Shown here one piece after another: positions 11,197 to 23,175 of a stretch of DNA of 64,000 nucleotides (the first letter of the stretch is position 1; the number at the start of each line of letters is the position of its first letter). The translations under genes were made by a program, and so were the position numbers. This DNA is from Thinopyrum elongatum (Eukaryota; Streptophyta; Magnoliopsida; Poales; Poaceae), in contig CM022298.1 of assembly GCA_011799875.1 (NCBI GenBank), forward strand, positions 192,284,423 through 192,348,422. The letters are read 5' to 3'. The notes under the pieces are model-generated. The model saw only the letters and a program-made list of their open reading frames with translations. It had not been told where the DNA came from and ran no database searches.

Positions 11197-11777
11197 AACA
11201 TTGTATTGAAGATCAAAGAGAGAGAAGAAGCCATCTAGCTACTAGCTATGGACCCGTAGGTCTGTGGTAAACTACTCACACATCATCGGAAGGGCAGCAA
11301 GGTTGGTGTAGAGGTCCTCCATGATCGAATCCCCCTCCGGCGGAGTGCCGAAAAAGGCCCCAAGATGGGATCTCACAGGAACAGAGGCTTGCGGCGGCGG
11401 AAAAGTATTTTTGGTGTGCCCTCTGGCATAGGGGGAATATTTGAGGATTTATAGTGCAAAGATTAGGGTTAGGAGGTCTCTGAGGGGCCCACAAGCCCTA
11501 GGGGCACGCCCCTACGGCCTGTGGCCTCCTTGTGGGTCTTCCGGCCTCCTCTCCAAGTCTCGTGGGTTTCTTCTGGTCCAAGAAAAATCATCGTAAAGGT
11601 TTATCCTGTTTGGACTCCATTTGATATTCCTTTTTTGTAAAAGTCAAAAAACAAGGAAAAAAACAGAAACTAGCACTGGCACTGGGCTCTAGGTTAATAA
11701 GTTAGTCCCAAAAATAATATAAAATAGCATATTAATGCATATAAAACATCCAAAATAGATAATATAATAGCATGGAA
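11197..11777 (-). mobile_element. Old minus-strand LTR, right part
   Basis: Continuation of 634-1592. On the minus strand it reads as an LTR promoter region: TATAAATCC near 11454-11446, then a leader with CTCCGCCGGAGGGGGATTCG near 11345. It ends where the CACTA terminus begins (11778), after the 3-bp sequence GAA that would be the CACTA target duplication. No gene. Confidence 0.6.
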
Positions 11778-12199
11778 CACTACAAAAAAAATACACTTCT
11801 GTGATGATACGTGTTTGTCACAGTAGGTCACGTTTTCTGTCATGCATGTACGTCCATGACGATTTTATGACAGAATCAAGATAGTCAAACCTGTGCTTTC
11901 ATAGAAGTGTTCCATGACATTACCAAAATTATCATCACGGAAGTGTCCACTTCCATGATGATAAATCGCGCGTCATAGAAGTGCTTTCGTCAAGGGTAAC
12001 CGACATGTGGCATCCATCGTAGCGGGTCGCCATTAAGCTATCGGGTCCGGTTTTGGATCCGATAACCCGCTGACAGCCACGACCAATGGCGATTTTCGAC
12101 GTGTAAAATTCTCATTGGCCGACGGAACCACGTGTCAGCTCCGCGATGGCACAGATGTCACTCATCCAATGGGCGAGATGCGCCTATGATATGTTGACA

Positions 12200-13100
12200 C
12201 GTGGATCGGCCCAGAAGTGGCCCATAAAGATTAAATGGGCCGACCCAGCTAAAGGCCCACAGGATTTTGCGGGCCGGCTCAGCTAAAGGCCCACTAGATT
12301 TTGCAGACCATAATGGGCCGGCACAGCTAAAGGCCCACAAGATTTTGAAGACACTAGTGGGCCGGCCCGTTAACAGGCTGCCATGTTTTGGGCCAAATGC
12401 CGGCCCATATTTGATCTGGTCCATTAACAGCCTGCCATGTTCTGGGCCTAATAAGGGCCCATATGAGATCCGGCCCGTTAATAGCCTACCATGTTCTGGG
12501 CCATATTACGGCCCATATCAGATCCGGCCCTTTAAGAGCCTTTCATTATTTGGGCTAAATTATGGCCCATATCAGATTCGGCCCGTCAACTGGACGCTGT
12601 GCTTTTAGGCCCACTTGAGGCCCGGTTAGGATTTCTGTTTGCTAAAGGCCCATTTAATAGTAGGGCCTGATATTAGTTTCGGCCTGTTAAAGGCCCGTTT
12701 AACATTTCGGCCCTATATTTATTTTGGCCTGTTAAAAGCCCGTCATATAGTTGGGCCTAATTATGGCCCGCTTTGCATCCGGCCTGCTCACAGCCGATAA
12801 TCTGATTGGGCCAAACAAGGACCGAGACAATTTTGGCCTGTTAACGACCCATGATGTGATTGGCACAATCATGGGCCGGGGTCTATTTCGGCCTGCTGTC
12901 AGCCCATGAGCTGTTCGGCACGTTTCAGGCCCAACCTACTTTTCAGCCTACTAAAAGCCCATTGAATTTTCTTGCCAAAATAGGGCCGGTGGTTTACTTG
13001 GCCTATTATAAGCCCGAAACTACTAGTGGGCCAGTTTACATTTAGGCCTGTTAACGGACCAAGATGACTGGGCCCATGATGCGGCCCATATATAGTGATT
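12200..13100. repeat. CACTA subterminal repeat array
   Basis: At least 13 units of about 50-57 bp, each built on GGCCCGTTAA / GGCCTGTTAA followed by an AT-rich spacer and TGGGCC. Examples start near 12364, 12473, 12525, 12684, 12727, 12834 and 13047. In CACTA transposons such arrays bind the TnpA-like protein that brings the ends together. Open frames across the array are products of the repeats and not genes. Confidence 0.8.
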
Positions 13101-13249
13101 TGCATGACGACCCGATTATGTACCGTAATTTTACGGTTTGGCCGGTTTACTTTTCATGGAGCGAAGACATAATATATATACAGTAAAATAATTGCAGTAT
13201 CGTGAATAAGAAAATACCTAGACTATACAATAAAGAAATTACGGCATAT

Positions 13250-13365
13250 TACATCCACTGGGCATCAAAGTTCGCCACTATGATAATAAAGCACAAGCAG
13301 ACAGCAGATTACATACACTGGGCATCAAAGATCGCCACCAATGCAAATAAACACGCCGACAAAAT
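13250..13365. repeat. Tandem duplication of about 60 bp in the CACTA body
   Basis: Two adjacent copies of TTACATCCACTGGGCATCAA-type sequence: 13253-13312 and 13313-13365. They differ by a few bases and a deletion. Confidence 0.65.
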
Positions 13366-13603
13366 AATATACAAAACCGATAGCACTTCAATAGAGATCA
13401 AGAAAGGTTAGCCCTGCTCGGGAGCTGCAGCGCAAGCAGCTGAGCAAGCTGATGAGACTGCGCTTGTTTGACGCTTATGTCCTCCTCACTCTGAAAGAGA
13501 AACAAGCAGACAGATGACAGGTTTTGCACATATAAGTATCAGTGCTGAAAATTCATCACATTTCTTATTGGCGACTAAAGAGACACAGTTTAAAATAGCA
13601 TTA

Positions 13604-14105
13604 ACACAATATGGTATTGTTCAGGTTAAGACATGGCAGGAAATGACATTGTGAAGGAGTTGGCAGCTTCACGACACCACTTGATTACAGATCAAGAACT
13701 CATAAGTATCAATGGTTAGTGTGCTGTCAATTTATCCCATTTCAGATTGGCAAATAAAGAGACGGTTTAAATAATCTCTACTCTTATAAAAAACAGAGTT
13801 GGTGATGATGGTGTGCCTGCCATCCTGTAATATAGGCCGTTCGATTTATATCTGACGGATAGGAAGGAAACTATGGCAATTTTGCAAAAAGATACCCACA
13901 CCCCTCTCCACATTTGCAAATAAGGCCTTCCCTCGTTCATCCTTTTCTCTCACAAGATAAACTACTCATACAAATGCATCTTGATGTTACGTGTAATGCT
14001 CGGGGAATGATATGACATTGTTCATAGTTAAGACATTGCAGAATATGACATTGTGCTGTAGTGGGTAGTTTCACCACACCACTGGATTATGGATCAAGAA
14101 CAGAA
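13604..14105. repeat. Direct repeat of about 100 bp flanking a Helitron
   Basis: The segment 13604-13710 (GTTAAGACATGGCAGGAAAT, then CACCACTTGATTACAGATCA) recurs diverged at 14003-14105 (GTTAAGACATTGCAGAATAT, then CACCACTGGATTATGGATCA). The Helitron at 13775-14005 lies between the copies. This is an old duplication inside the CACTA. Confidence 0.55.
13775..14005 (+). mobile_element. Non-autonomous Helitron, copy 1 (3' end lost)
   Basis: Begins TCTCTACTCTTATAAAAAAC after an A and matches, base for base over most of its length, the copies at 51493-51733 and 62473-62971. The terminal hairpin is decayed (CGTGTAATGCTCGGGG) and the CTAG end is absent, so the copy is 3'-truncated. It has no coding capacity. 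Confidence 0.7.
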
Positions 14106-14454
14106 GCATACATGCAGTGCAAAAGAAGATCACTTGCTCTGTATAGTTTAATTTACATGGTATGAAGAAGGAACTTGGTTGTACAACTGAAAACTTAAAT
14201 TGAGAAGGACAAACTTTTGTTTATGAACTTCATAATAAACTTTAAACATGCAATTTGATGCAAACACCAAAAATAAACAGTTGTTGCACTCATGCCTAAC
14301 CAAATATACACAACAAAGATTGAAGGCTTAAGAAGGACAAACTTACATTAGTGGTGAAGACCAGCTCTATAAAGCCCTTGTCCATGCTGATGGGGGGGGG
14401 GGGGCAATTCAAGAAGTTTACCACAGAATCTTCTTCATAAGCATTGCCTTTATT

Positions 14455-14965
14455 CTACATTTTGTTAAGAGTAAATATAGATGTGATAATATAAGAAAAA
14501 ATGGAGAATATTTAAGATAAGATGAAGAGTGATGCTACATAACCAAGTAGCTATAAATCTAAGTACAGTGATACAGGCAAAAGGTACAACCAAGAGCAAT
14601 GCAGAGCTAAACTTCTTCAGTACCATTGGTGTTATCCAACCTTATGGTAAGAGTAAATATATATCTGATGTGTAGAAAATGGAGGGCAAAGGAAAATAAG
14701 CTGCAGAGTGATGGTACATGAACAACTAGCAGTCAATATAAGTACACTGATAAAGGACAGCAGGTACTTACAAGAACAATGCAGAGCTAAACTTTTTCAT
14801 TGGCATTGGGTATATTCTACATTAATGTAACCATTAATACAGATCTGATAATTTGGAGCGAACAATTGATAAGCAAGTTATCATGCATACTGCTGTCACA
14901 TAATGAACTAGGTATGAATGCAAGTACAGTGAAACAGGACAATAGGAACTAACAAGAGCAAAGCA
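14455..14965 (-). repeat. Three tandem exon-intron units in the CACTA gene
   Basis: Three diverged units of about 150-185 bp (14455-14640, 14641-14815, 14816-14965). Each contains ATGCAGAGCTAAACTT or the related AAGCAGTGGGCAGCA phrase and AAGTACAGTGA. On the minus strand each unit carries a stretch like CTCTGCATTGTTCTTGTAAG, i.e. an exon-like end and a GTAAGT-like splice donor. This suggests amplification of one exon with its intron. Confidence 0.55.
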
Positions 14966-16314
14966 GTGGGCAGCATATTTGCGATATCCTATCGTCCTTT
15001 TCAAACCGGAATTCTTCTTCGAGCAGATTTCCTACAAAAGAGATCCGTAAGGCACATGCGGAAAAGTAGAAGTTCAAATTGTCATGTGATATCATAGACA
15101 GTACCTCATCCTGGGAACGAGACCAGTGCATAACAAGGTTTTTCCATTCAATGTCTTCTAAATTTAGCACAGGAGACTTCACTTGAAGTTCCTTTATAGA
15201 CTTGCCATCAAAGTGTGATTTCCTCAGCTAACACCGATACTGCTGCAATGCTTCCTTGAAAAGCTCAAGCAAGCTTTGCTTGTCATGACTATCCAGATTG
15301 ACCCTCGCCTACTTACAACAATGTAATGTAAATCATTGATGTGTTCAATCAGCAGAAAACAGGAAAATAATCACCATGAATAATAGCACTTACACGTAAG
15401 TGGGACAGGAAGATGTGAAAATGGTGTTTGTCTTCACTATAATCTTCCCATGATGGGAATATATGCATGTAGTCCCTAACAACATTGAAAGGATTGTCTT
15501 TTAAACTAGGAATAACTGGAATGGGGTTCCAATCTGCAGGAATTGGCCGTCTCTGTAGTTGGGATAGGTCTTCGGCCGGTGGACTTGCTGTACTTTTTGC
15601 TGGAGTGGGATTTTCTGTGGTACGGCTGGTGCTATGGCAACTGAAATTGGCATGCCTTTTGCTGGAGTGTAGGTCCTGTGTGGTGGGGCTAGTGGTGTGG
15701 CCAGTGAAGTATGGGTACAGTCTGCTGGAGTCAGTCCTACGTTTTGTGTCACTGGTTGTAGAGCCAATATAAGTGGGGTGCTATCTGATTTCTCCGGCAC
15801 CACCACGTTTTTCAAGGACTTTGCTGGTGCTCCTTCAGGTTCGGTAATCACCCTCTTCCTTTTTGATGTCTGATGCACAAGAATAGCATTTGAGTGGAAA
15901 AACATGGTATGATGACAGATGGAATATGTATTGATAATGGATGGGCATGGCATCTTGACATATATGATGAGTAAACTAAGCAGATGGCGGTGCAACAAAG
16001 TAGAAGAAATGCAAGACACCTTATGCAAGATACGCGCAATCAATAAAACCTTGACAAATCAGGACAGACACCTTGATGGGTGAACATGACAGGCCATCTG
16101 CCTTCGACTCCTCGAGGTCAGAATAGTCATTAGGATCATATTCTGAACAAGAATCTGCAGGTGGGGAGCGTATGAGTTTCATTGCATCCAGAATGGAACT
16201 CAATGCCTTGGTGCCAATTTTGTTAGTGATTTCAGTGTTCCACAATATTCTTCTGATGCGCGCATTCTCATATTCACTGTGATTATGTACAATATGTGAG
16301 AAGCATGAAAACAT
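14949..16314 (-). pseudogene. Degenerate CACTA ORF1-type gene with Transposase_24-like segment
   Basis: Several minus-strand exons can be pieced together by eye. One (about 16290-16070) contains PPADSCSEYDPNDYSDLEE. A second (from about 15872) contains TSKRKRVITEPEG and, one frame over, KDNPFNVVRDYMHIFPSWED, ending at a GTAAGT donor near 15395. A third (about 15310-15110) contains SLLELFKEALQQYR, then KSPVLNLEDIEWKNLVMHWS, which resembles the plant En/Spm-type Transposase_24 family (PF03004, from memory). That exon has an in-frame TAG and there are frame changes between segments, so the gene is broken. Such ORF1 products are thought to bind the subterminal repeats. Confidence 0.55.
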
Positions 16315-16619
16315 AAATAGTGAGATTATCTTTGTAATGGAGAGGATATTCTAATATAGGGGCTCCCTGTAAACCCTTGTGTGCTATCACTGGATTCTAA
16401 TGAGAGAGCCCATGTGTGCTGTAATATGGTGCGTGCATTAATATAATCTAGCACAAGTACACAAAAAAATAGGCTCCAAAAGTAAGGATAGTTGGCAGAT
16501 GATAGGTTCATAATATAGTGTATAGAGAGTTTATTGCCAAACCATGATAACAAGAGCACACAACAACTAGGAGATCACAGTGTACATAAAAGGGGTACAC
16601 CATAACCAGCATATATAAA

Positions 16620-17935
16620 TTGGGAAAGTGGAACTAGTTGGAAAATACGGTCTTGTATTGCCGCTACTAATTGAAAGCCTATCGATCACGTACAGGCCAG
16701 CTCTATCAGCTGTTGACTGCAGATGTCCATGCTCCCCTTCCTGACAAGGAACATACTGTACGTACTAAATACAGAATAACAAAAGAGGAACATGTTAAAG
16801 AACAGAAGAGGAAGCATATTCTTGAGATTCTGCTTCTTTCCATACAATGTTGGTTGCCCATTCATGATGAATCACAACGCCCAAAGAAATGCAATTCCAT
16901 GCTGTCTCTCTATATGTGGCCACATGCATTTGGAAAATCAAGTGGGAGCATTAGCTGACCAATTAAATATGTGTCTGTTAACTAATATCAGTATCATATC
17001 ACAATTCATATTTGAAGAAGTAAGCTTTGGACTTATGATTGGTGTGCTGTTTAGCTTCAAGAGTGGACTACTGCTAGTGCGACACAAAGCAGCTACACAG
17101 ATCATAGTGTAGATATAACGGGAAAACCGTAAGCATCACAAGTAAAATCAGGAAAGTGGAACTTGCTGGAAAATATGGGCTACTATTGCCGGTACGGCTA
17201 GAAAGGCTTCGGATACCAGCTCTCTTCAACTGAAGGTGCGGTACTGTTAATATCAGTGTAACTCTCAAAGGCGACACAGCTCCCCGCATTTCCTGGCTAA
17301 TCTTATAGGATTCAAGTGGGCAGGCCACTACAATTCCTATTCCTATGTTTATAAAATCATACGAATCAAAGAGGCCCGAAGAGTTGAAAGTGTCCATCAT
17401 AACCGACCGAATAGACCTCTACACTGCAAATGTCCCTGCTCCTCTTCACTACAAGGAACATACTGTACTACTATTATACTCCCTCTGTTCCAAAATATAA
17501 GTCTTTGTAGAGATTTCCACTATGGATCACATATAGATGTATACAAATACATTTTAGGGTGTAGATTCACTCATTTTGCTCCATATGTAGTCCATGGTGG
17601 AATCTATACAAAGACTTGTATTTAGGAACGGAGAGAGTACTTATTAAAGAAGAACGGAAGAGGAACATGCTAAAGAAGAGCAAGCAAATTTTGGATAATA
17701 AAATGTTCATTGCACAGTGCCCACACATGATGAACCAGAGCACATTAAGAATGCAACTCCCTGCTATCTCTCTATATGTGGTGCACGTGCTTTTCGAAAG
17801 TAAAGTAGGAACATTAGCTGACCAATTAAACGCTATCTGTTTTAGTAATATCAACATCATATCATATTCGTATTTGAGCAACAAGTTTGGAATTATGAGT
17901 GGCACGTTGTTTAGCTTGATGGATTGAGGAGCAGT
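16620..17935. repeat. Large tandem duplication inside the CACTA body
   Basis: Unit 1 (about 16620-17140) and unit 2 (about 17145-17935) share, in the same order, GGAAAGTGGAACT, ACAAGGAACATACTGTAC, GAAGAGGAAC/AAGAGGAAGC, CTATCTCTCTATATGTGG and TTAGCTGACCAATTAAA. Unit 2 has gained the MITE at 17479-17637. A fragment of a third copy (GGGGAAAACCATAAGCAT) follows at 18388. No gene is supported in either unit. Confidence 0.65.
17479..17637. mobile_element. Stowaway-type MITE (159 bp)
   Basis: Terminal inverted repeats CTCCCTCTGTTCCAAAATAT and its near-complement ending GGAACGGAGAGAG, flanked by TA (17477-17478 and 17638-17639). These are the marks of Tc1/Mariner-derived Stowaway elements. It lies in the second unit of the tandem duplication. 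Confidence 0.85.
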
Positions 17936-18003
17936 GCTAAGCAGCTATGATGACGGTACTGAATATAAAGGAATGTCTGCATGCAAGTCGCGTGACTTTC
18001 GTC

Positions 18004-18340
18004 ATTTGGGTCAGTCGACCATTTTAGGCGGTTGGATGAAGATCCTACGTCTCCTAACCCTTCTTCTTCCTCGTCTCTGATTCTTCCCCCACAGAACACC
18101 GCACGGGCCGCTGGCCGAACCACCGGCCCCGACCCCCCCGCCCTCCCCTAAATCGCCCCCATCGCCTGTGTTCCTCTGCCACCCCCACCCCCACCCCCGC
18201 CCCCTCCCGTGTCGAGTTTTTTCGTTCGGCGAGGCCCCACCACCGCTAGGCCACTGCCCCCCACAACCACCCTTCCCACCCGAGCCCCTTCCTTCCCTCC
18301 GGCGAACTCCGGCGAGCTCTCAAGAATCGACTGACCCAAT
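18004..18340. mobile_element. Short element with TTTGGGTCAGTCGA inverted ends, copy A
   Basis: Begins ATTTGGGTCAGTCGAC and ends TCGACTGACCCAAT, a 14-16 bp inverted repeat. The interior is GC- and CT-rich (CCACCCCCACCCCCACCC region). A second element with the same ends lies at 54912-55288. No target duplication could be found. It is probably a non-autonomous DNA transposon that carries leader-like sequence. The superfamily is unknown. Confidence 0.5.
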
Positions 18341-18788
18341 TTTGAAATTTAGTCTACTGTCATTTAACTAGTGTGGAATATAAAAGGGGAAAACCATAAG
18401 CATTGCGAGTATAGTGTTGAGCGTGCCATGGCGGATCTGAAGGTGCAAACCGGACAAAGGCAACTTCGCAACCAATGTTTGGTTTCAACTAACAAGTAAG
18501 ATCCTATGTGATGGACAAGAAATCACAGTAAAGCAGTGGCAATCTAATTTCTTGCTATGATAAATAAGTTGAGCAGATACGAAAGAGTACCGCCTCTGGT
18601 GCGGCGCCATGTATGCATCTGCTGAGAATTTGATGGTGCTGCGGTACCGATGGCTGTCGGTGGCGTGGAAGCAGATCTAGGAGGGTAGACGGTGGCGGTG
18701 GGGGAAATATCCCGGCGCGGTGGACGAGACGGTCATAGGAGCGGCGCCGGCAAGGTGGACGACGGCGGGGATGAAGCGAGAGGACGGG

Positions 18789-21700
18789 TGTGACGCCCGG
18801 ATAATTAAGCTACAGTAATCCCCCCTAATGGTGGCCATGTCATCATGATTACTATGCAAATTGCCATTTGTTCTAAAGTCCAAGTCAAATTCAAATTTGA
18901 ATTTCAAGTCAAAATAATATTTCTTTAAACGGTAAAACAAAAATGTTTGTTGGGTTGAAAATATTCACTAACTAATTATCATATAAGAACCAACATTGTT
19001 TGAGTATCTAAAATGCCATTAACCTATTTGAACTTGGACCAGTAGCAATTACAATTTAAATAAATGGTGAAACTTTTCTAAATAAATTGAGACCTTGTAT
19101 GCGGCTTCAAAATCCTACCTAGTGATTATGTGCAACGTTGCACCTATAAATAAATTCATTTAGTACCTCAAAATAATGCAAAACAGAGGTGAAATAAAGA
19201 AAAGCAGAAAATAAAACAAAAACAAAAAGAGCCCAGCTAACTACTGTGCACCGGGCCCTAGTGGCCACAGTGCACAACCGGCCCAGCCCATTCGCGCCTC
19301 CTCCTACCTCCTGTTCACCTCACTCCCGTGGACTCCCGTGCGCCGTCCAACACACGGATGTTGCGCTGCCGCCCATCCCGCTGTCGAAGAGCTGGATAAG
19401 GTCACCCCCGACCCCTCGGCCAAACCCTATCCCCCTCTTTTCTCCCCTCCTCATTTGCCTCGCTCGATCTGGAGAAGAGCCGAAAGGAGCGGTCGCCGCG
19501 CTCACCCTCGCCTTTGTCACCGTTGCGGCCAGTCACCTCCCTGCCACCCAGGACAGCGCCAAGAGGATCACCCTCGTCGCCCTCGTCCTCCCGGTGCCAG
19601 GGCAAGCCCCGGGACGCCATGAAGCCCCGCCATCGACCCGTCTTCCCCGAATGCAGCCTTCACGCGCCGCCGTCGAGTCGCCTACCTCGAGCTCCCCCAG
19701 GACCATCTGACCTCCCCTACTGACGCGCAGTGAGCCCTGCTTCCTCCCCTGCTCCTTCTCGAGCTCGAATCCGATCTAGCGTGCTCCTAGCGTCGATCCC
19801 GTCGGGGTCCAGTCGTTGGTCACCGCGCACAGTCATCGTTGCCGTAGTTCCCGATCACGCAAGCACCGTAGATAGATGCGCCGCGTCGTCCGCATCGCGT
19901 GGGACATCGCGGTCGACCAAATGGTCGTCGGAGTCGCGTTCCGACGCGTCGCCGCCGCCTGCGACGCTCCCCAGCCGCGCTCCCGCCTGCGAATGGCCTC
20001 GCCCGTGCATGCTGCACGCCGCGCGCGCCCTCGGTTGCTGCTACTCCTGCCGCTGCTCGCACCTCCGCCCCCGCGCGCCCGAGCAGACCCACGCGCGCCT
20101 GTTCCCTCCCTCGGTCTCGACCGCTGCCGCCACCGCTGCAGCTGCTCCGGCCGCCCTCTGCCGCGATTACCAGCTCCGCCTGCCCGCGGCCGCGCGCCTG
20201 CCACCGCCGCCCCTGTCCTGCTGCTCCGCTGCCGCCGCCATCTGGCCGTGCCTGTCGCTGCGCCCTCCTGCTCCTCCGCCGCAGCTGCTCGCCGTACGGC
20301 CGCCTCCCCGCCCGCTACCCAACGCGCCCCGCCGCACCGGCTTTTGTCGCCGGAAACGGCCGGCCGGCAAGTCCCGCCATGGCCATGGCCTTGCCCCCTC
20401 CCCGCGTGCTGGGCGTCTGGGTGCGCCCCGCCCGGAGCCCGCACCCGTTTCGCCCGCTCCAGTGGCCTTTGTGCCACTGGCAGCTGGGGCCCCTCCCCCT
20501 TTAAAAAAAAGAGGATTTTGAAAATAAAAATAAAATTAATTAATTAATTAGGCAATTAATTAACTTAATTAGCTTAACTTAATTAGCCTAATTACCTAAT
20601 TTAGTTAAGTAAAACTGTTAGTTTAGTTAGGTCAATGACAGATGGGTCCCATTGCTCTGTTTGACCGATCAACGGTCAGTGTTGACTGCTGACATCATGA
20701 TGACGTTAGGCTGACATCATAATTCCATTTTTGAATTAAATATAATTCCAGAAAATCAATAAATCTTTAAAAAATCATATTAAATAATCCGTAACTCCGA
20801 TGAAAATAATTTGTACATGAAAATTGCTCAGAATTTTGAGACGAGTCCGGATGCGCGGTCCGTTCGTCCGTCACACGTCCCTAACTACCCGAACATGGAA
20901 CAGTTCCTCTCCGGTCACCTGTCTGATAAATGTCCGGAACCGGGAAAACATTCCCGGATGGATTCCTCCTTCCTCGGTAACGTGCAACCATACGTTAGGA
21001 CACACCCGGCACTGCATATTGTCATGTCATACATTGTGTAGCACTTGTTTGCTTAGTATTTACTGTTTCTTCCCCCTCTTCTCTCTCGGTAGACCCTGAC
21101 ACCGACGTCGTCCCCAAGACCGATACAACTCAGGAGCCCGACGCCACCGCTGATGACCTTGCCCTTGCCGCCGAGCAACCAGGCAAGCCCTCCCTTTGAG
21201 CATACCGATATCGCCCATTCTATTTTCTCATGCTTGCATTAGAATTGCTGCTGCTGCTGCTTTACCTATTCTGATGCATAGCCTGTTTAGTGTAACCTGC
21301 TGTTGATAATTACCTGCATATCCTAAACTGCTTAGTATAGGCTGGGTAGAGACCTATCAGTGACCCCACTTATCCCGACTGCCCCGCTGGATTATCCGAA
21401 GACCCGATCAACGGGATTGAAGACCAGGCCCCGGCACCGCACATCACCCCCTTAGTTGTAACGACACTCCAGCGTTACTATCGAGTGCTGAGGGTGATAC
21501 CTCGTGTAGCACTTCTGATGTTAACTCTATAGAGTAGCTATTCGGTCGTGGTCATCGAGGGTGATTCCTCCTTCACCGCTTCCGATAACGACGCCGTCGT
21601 ACAACACCTCAAGTGTGAACCCATCGAGGGTGATTCCTCCGAGTTCACCTTGACGGATACATCAAGTAGGAATCCAATGAGGGTGATACCTTGGATTCCC

Positions 21701-23170
21701 CTGATGTTATGGACACACGAATACTTGGATTTTACATTGTTACTTGGAAAGGTGGGTCGACCCTGAGGGGTACCCGTGTGTGATGTGAAGACGGGTTGCC
21801 TGTATGGTGCCCGAGTGGTGAATACGAGGTGCGGCCGGGCATTCTTAACCCTTGCAGCAAGTCCTCGAGATGGGGCGACAGGGTCACATCTTTCGTGAGT
21901 CTCTGCTCGTTACCGCAAGCCCCTAGTCCACTAACGATTTGGATATTTGATCCGAGAGGGCCTCTGGCCTGATAGCACTAACCATCACGTGGGCATAGTA
22001 TGGGAGTTCTGCATCGTAGCATCAGCCAAAAGCTCTGTCAGACGTCCAGTTCAGCACTGCGGCCGGGCTGGGCCGGCACCATCCTGAGGGGTGGAGCCTG
22101 GTTCGCCCGACACGCAACGACCCGGAGGGCGAGGGGCGATGGCTAAGACCCCCTTGCGCTTAGGATGTAGACCGACGGGGACCTCTCTGCTGAGCTATAG
22201 GTAGGGTTGCGGTGTGTCGTTTGGCCGAGGCCGGGCATGACCCAGGAAAGTGTGTCCGGCCGGAGTTAATCGAGCGTGTTGGGTAAGTTGGTGCACCCCT
22301 GCAGGGAAGAAAACTTCTATTGATAGCCGGTCCTACGGTAAAGGACACTCGGAGTTGTATCCCGATCGATACAGATAGAACTTGAGATGAGATCTGGATA
22401 TGAGGCTCTGGGATTGCTTCTCGCAGGGAGTCGAGAAGGGATCTCCGGACGAGGTTGATGACTGTATGGCTCTGGGATTGCTTTCTTGCAGGGAGTCGAG
22501 AAAGGATCTCTGGGTGAGGTTGAGACTTAATGATGCTGCTACGTTATATGGTACTGTCTACACTCTTCTAATGCTGCAAGACCTCTGAAGATGCTAGTCT
22601 TCGATAGGACTAGGCCTCCTTTCTATTCTGGCATTTCTGCAGCCCAGTCCACATATACAACCTTCCTTTGAAAATGTTGCATATGTAGTGTAGATCCTTG
22701 CTTGCTGAGTACTTCTAAGTACTCATGGTTGCTTTGTTTTCCTTTTCTCCCCATATCAGTTAGTCGTGACCAGAGGACGGAGCCCCCTGAGATAGATGCC
22801 CCGTCGATCGACTACTACTACCACCCCGAGGGTGGATACTACTACGAGTTGGCTGACAGCCAGGAGTAGGATCGGAGGGTCCCAGGCAGGAGGCCTACGC
22901 CTTTCGATCGTAGTGTTTTATTTTGCCCCGCCTTTCTAAAGGCCTTTCTGTTTCTATTTCATATCTATACTCAGATATCTGATGCTTCCGCTGACGCTTG
23001 TTCGCAAGCTTATGTATTCGAGCCCTCGAGGCCCCTGGCTTGTAATATAACGCTTGTATGACTTTATTTATGTTTTAGAGTTGTGTTGTGATATCTTCCC
23101 GTGAGTCCTTAGGCTTGATCGTGTGCATTTGCGTGTATGATTAGTGCACGATTGAGCCGGGGGCGTCACA
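18789..23170 (+). mobile_element. Solo LTR of a long-LTR Gypsy element (4.4 kb)
   Basis: Starts TGTGACGCCCGG and ends GGGGGCGTCACA, so the ends are perfect short inverted repeats. It is flanked by the 5-bp target duplication ACGGG (18784-18788 and 23171-23175). Neither a second LTR nor any gag-pol lies within it, so it is a solo LTR left by recombination between two LTRs. A TATA-like CCTATAAATAAAT is at about 19143. A GC-rich region (19240-20510) and an AT-rich AATTAATTAATT block (20530-20600) follow. The type resembles Del/Tekay chromovirus LTRs (from memory). Strand follows recalled LTR orientation. It interrupts the CACTA. Confidence 0.85.
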
Positions 23171-23175
23171 ACGGG

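Larger units (their letters stand above)
11778..18788 (-). mobile_element. CACTA (En/Spm-type) DNA transposon, left end and body
   Basis: The terminus CACTACAAAAAAAATACAC at 11778 is a classic CACTA end. It is followed by hairpin-rich sequence (TCATCACGGAAGTGTCCACT region) and a 1.1-kb array of subterminal repeats. A degenerate gene with a Transposase_24-like segment runs on the minus strand at 14949-16314, so the coding strand is minus and the end seen here is the 3' end. No TnpD-type transposase is found. The matching terminus (…GTAGTG followed by GAA) was not found, so the right side is probably deleted. The body is broken by a Helitron, a Stowaway MITE and a solo LTR. Confidence 0.85.

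Noticed and set aside
12158..13105. Open frames across the CACTA subterminal array
   Set aside because: They repeat GPLLG / GPYQIRPVN units generated by the DNA repeats themselves.
13250..13365. Repeat-spacer pattern that might suggest a CRISPR-like array
   Set aside because: Only two copies, no constant spacer length, and the genome is a plant. It is a tandem duplication.
15485..15772. Plus-strand frame of 95 codons in the CACTA
   Set aside because: It is the complement of the Pro/Thr-rich minus-strand exon of the ORF1-type gene, which is better supported.
17567..17927. Overlapping 100-codon frames on both strands near the MITE
   Set aside because: They span the MITE end and the tandem duplication, differ between the two duplicate units and have no domain.
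19246..20547. Several long overlapping open frames on both strands (up to 263 codons)
   Set aside because: They lie in the GC-rich part of the solo LTR, are Ala/Pro/Arg-rich in every frame, overlap each other on both strands and show no domain. They are a result of composition.
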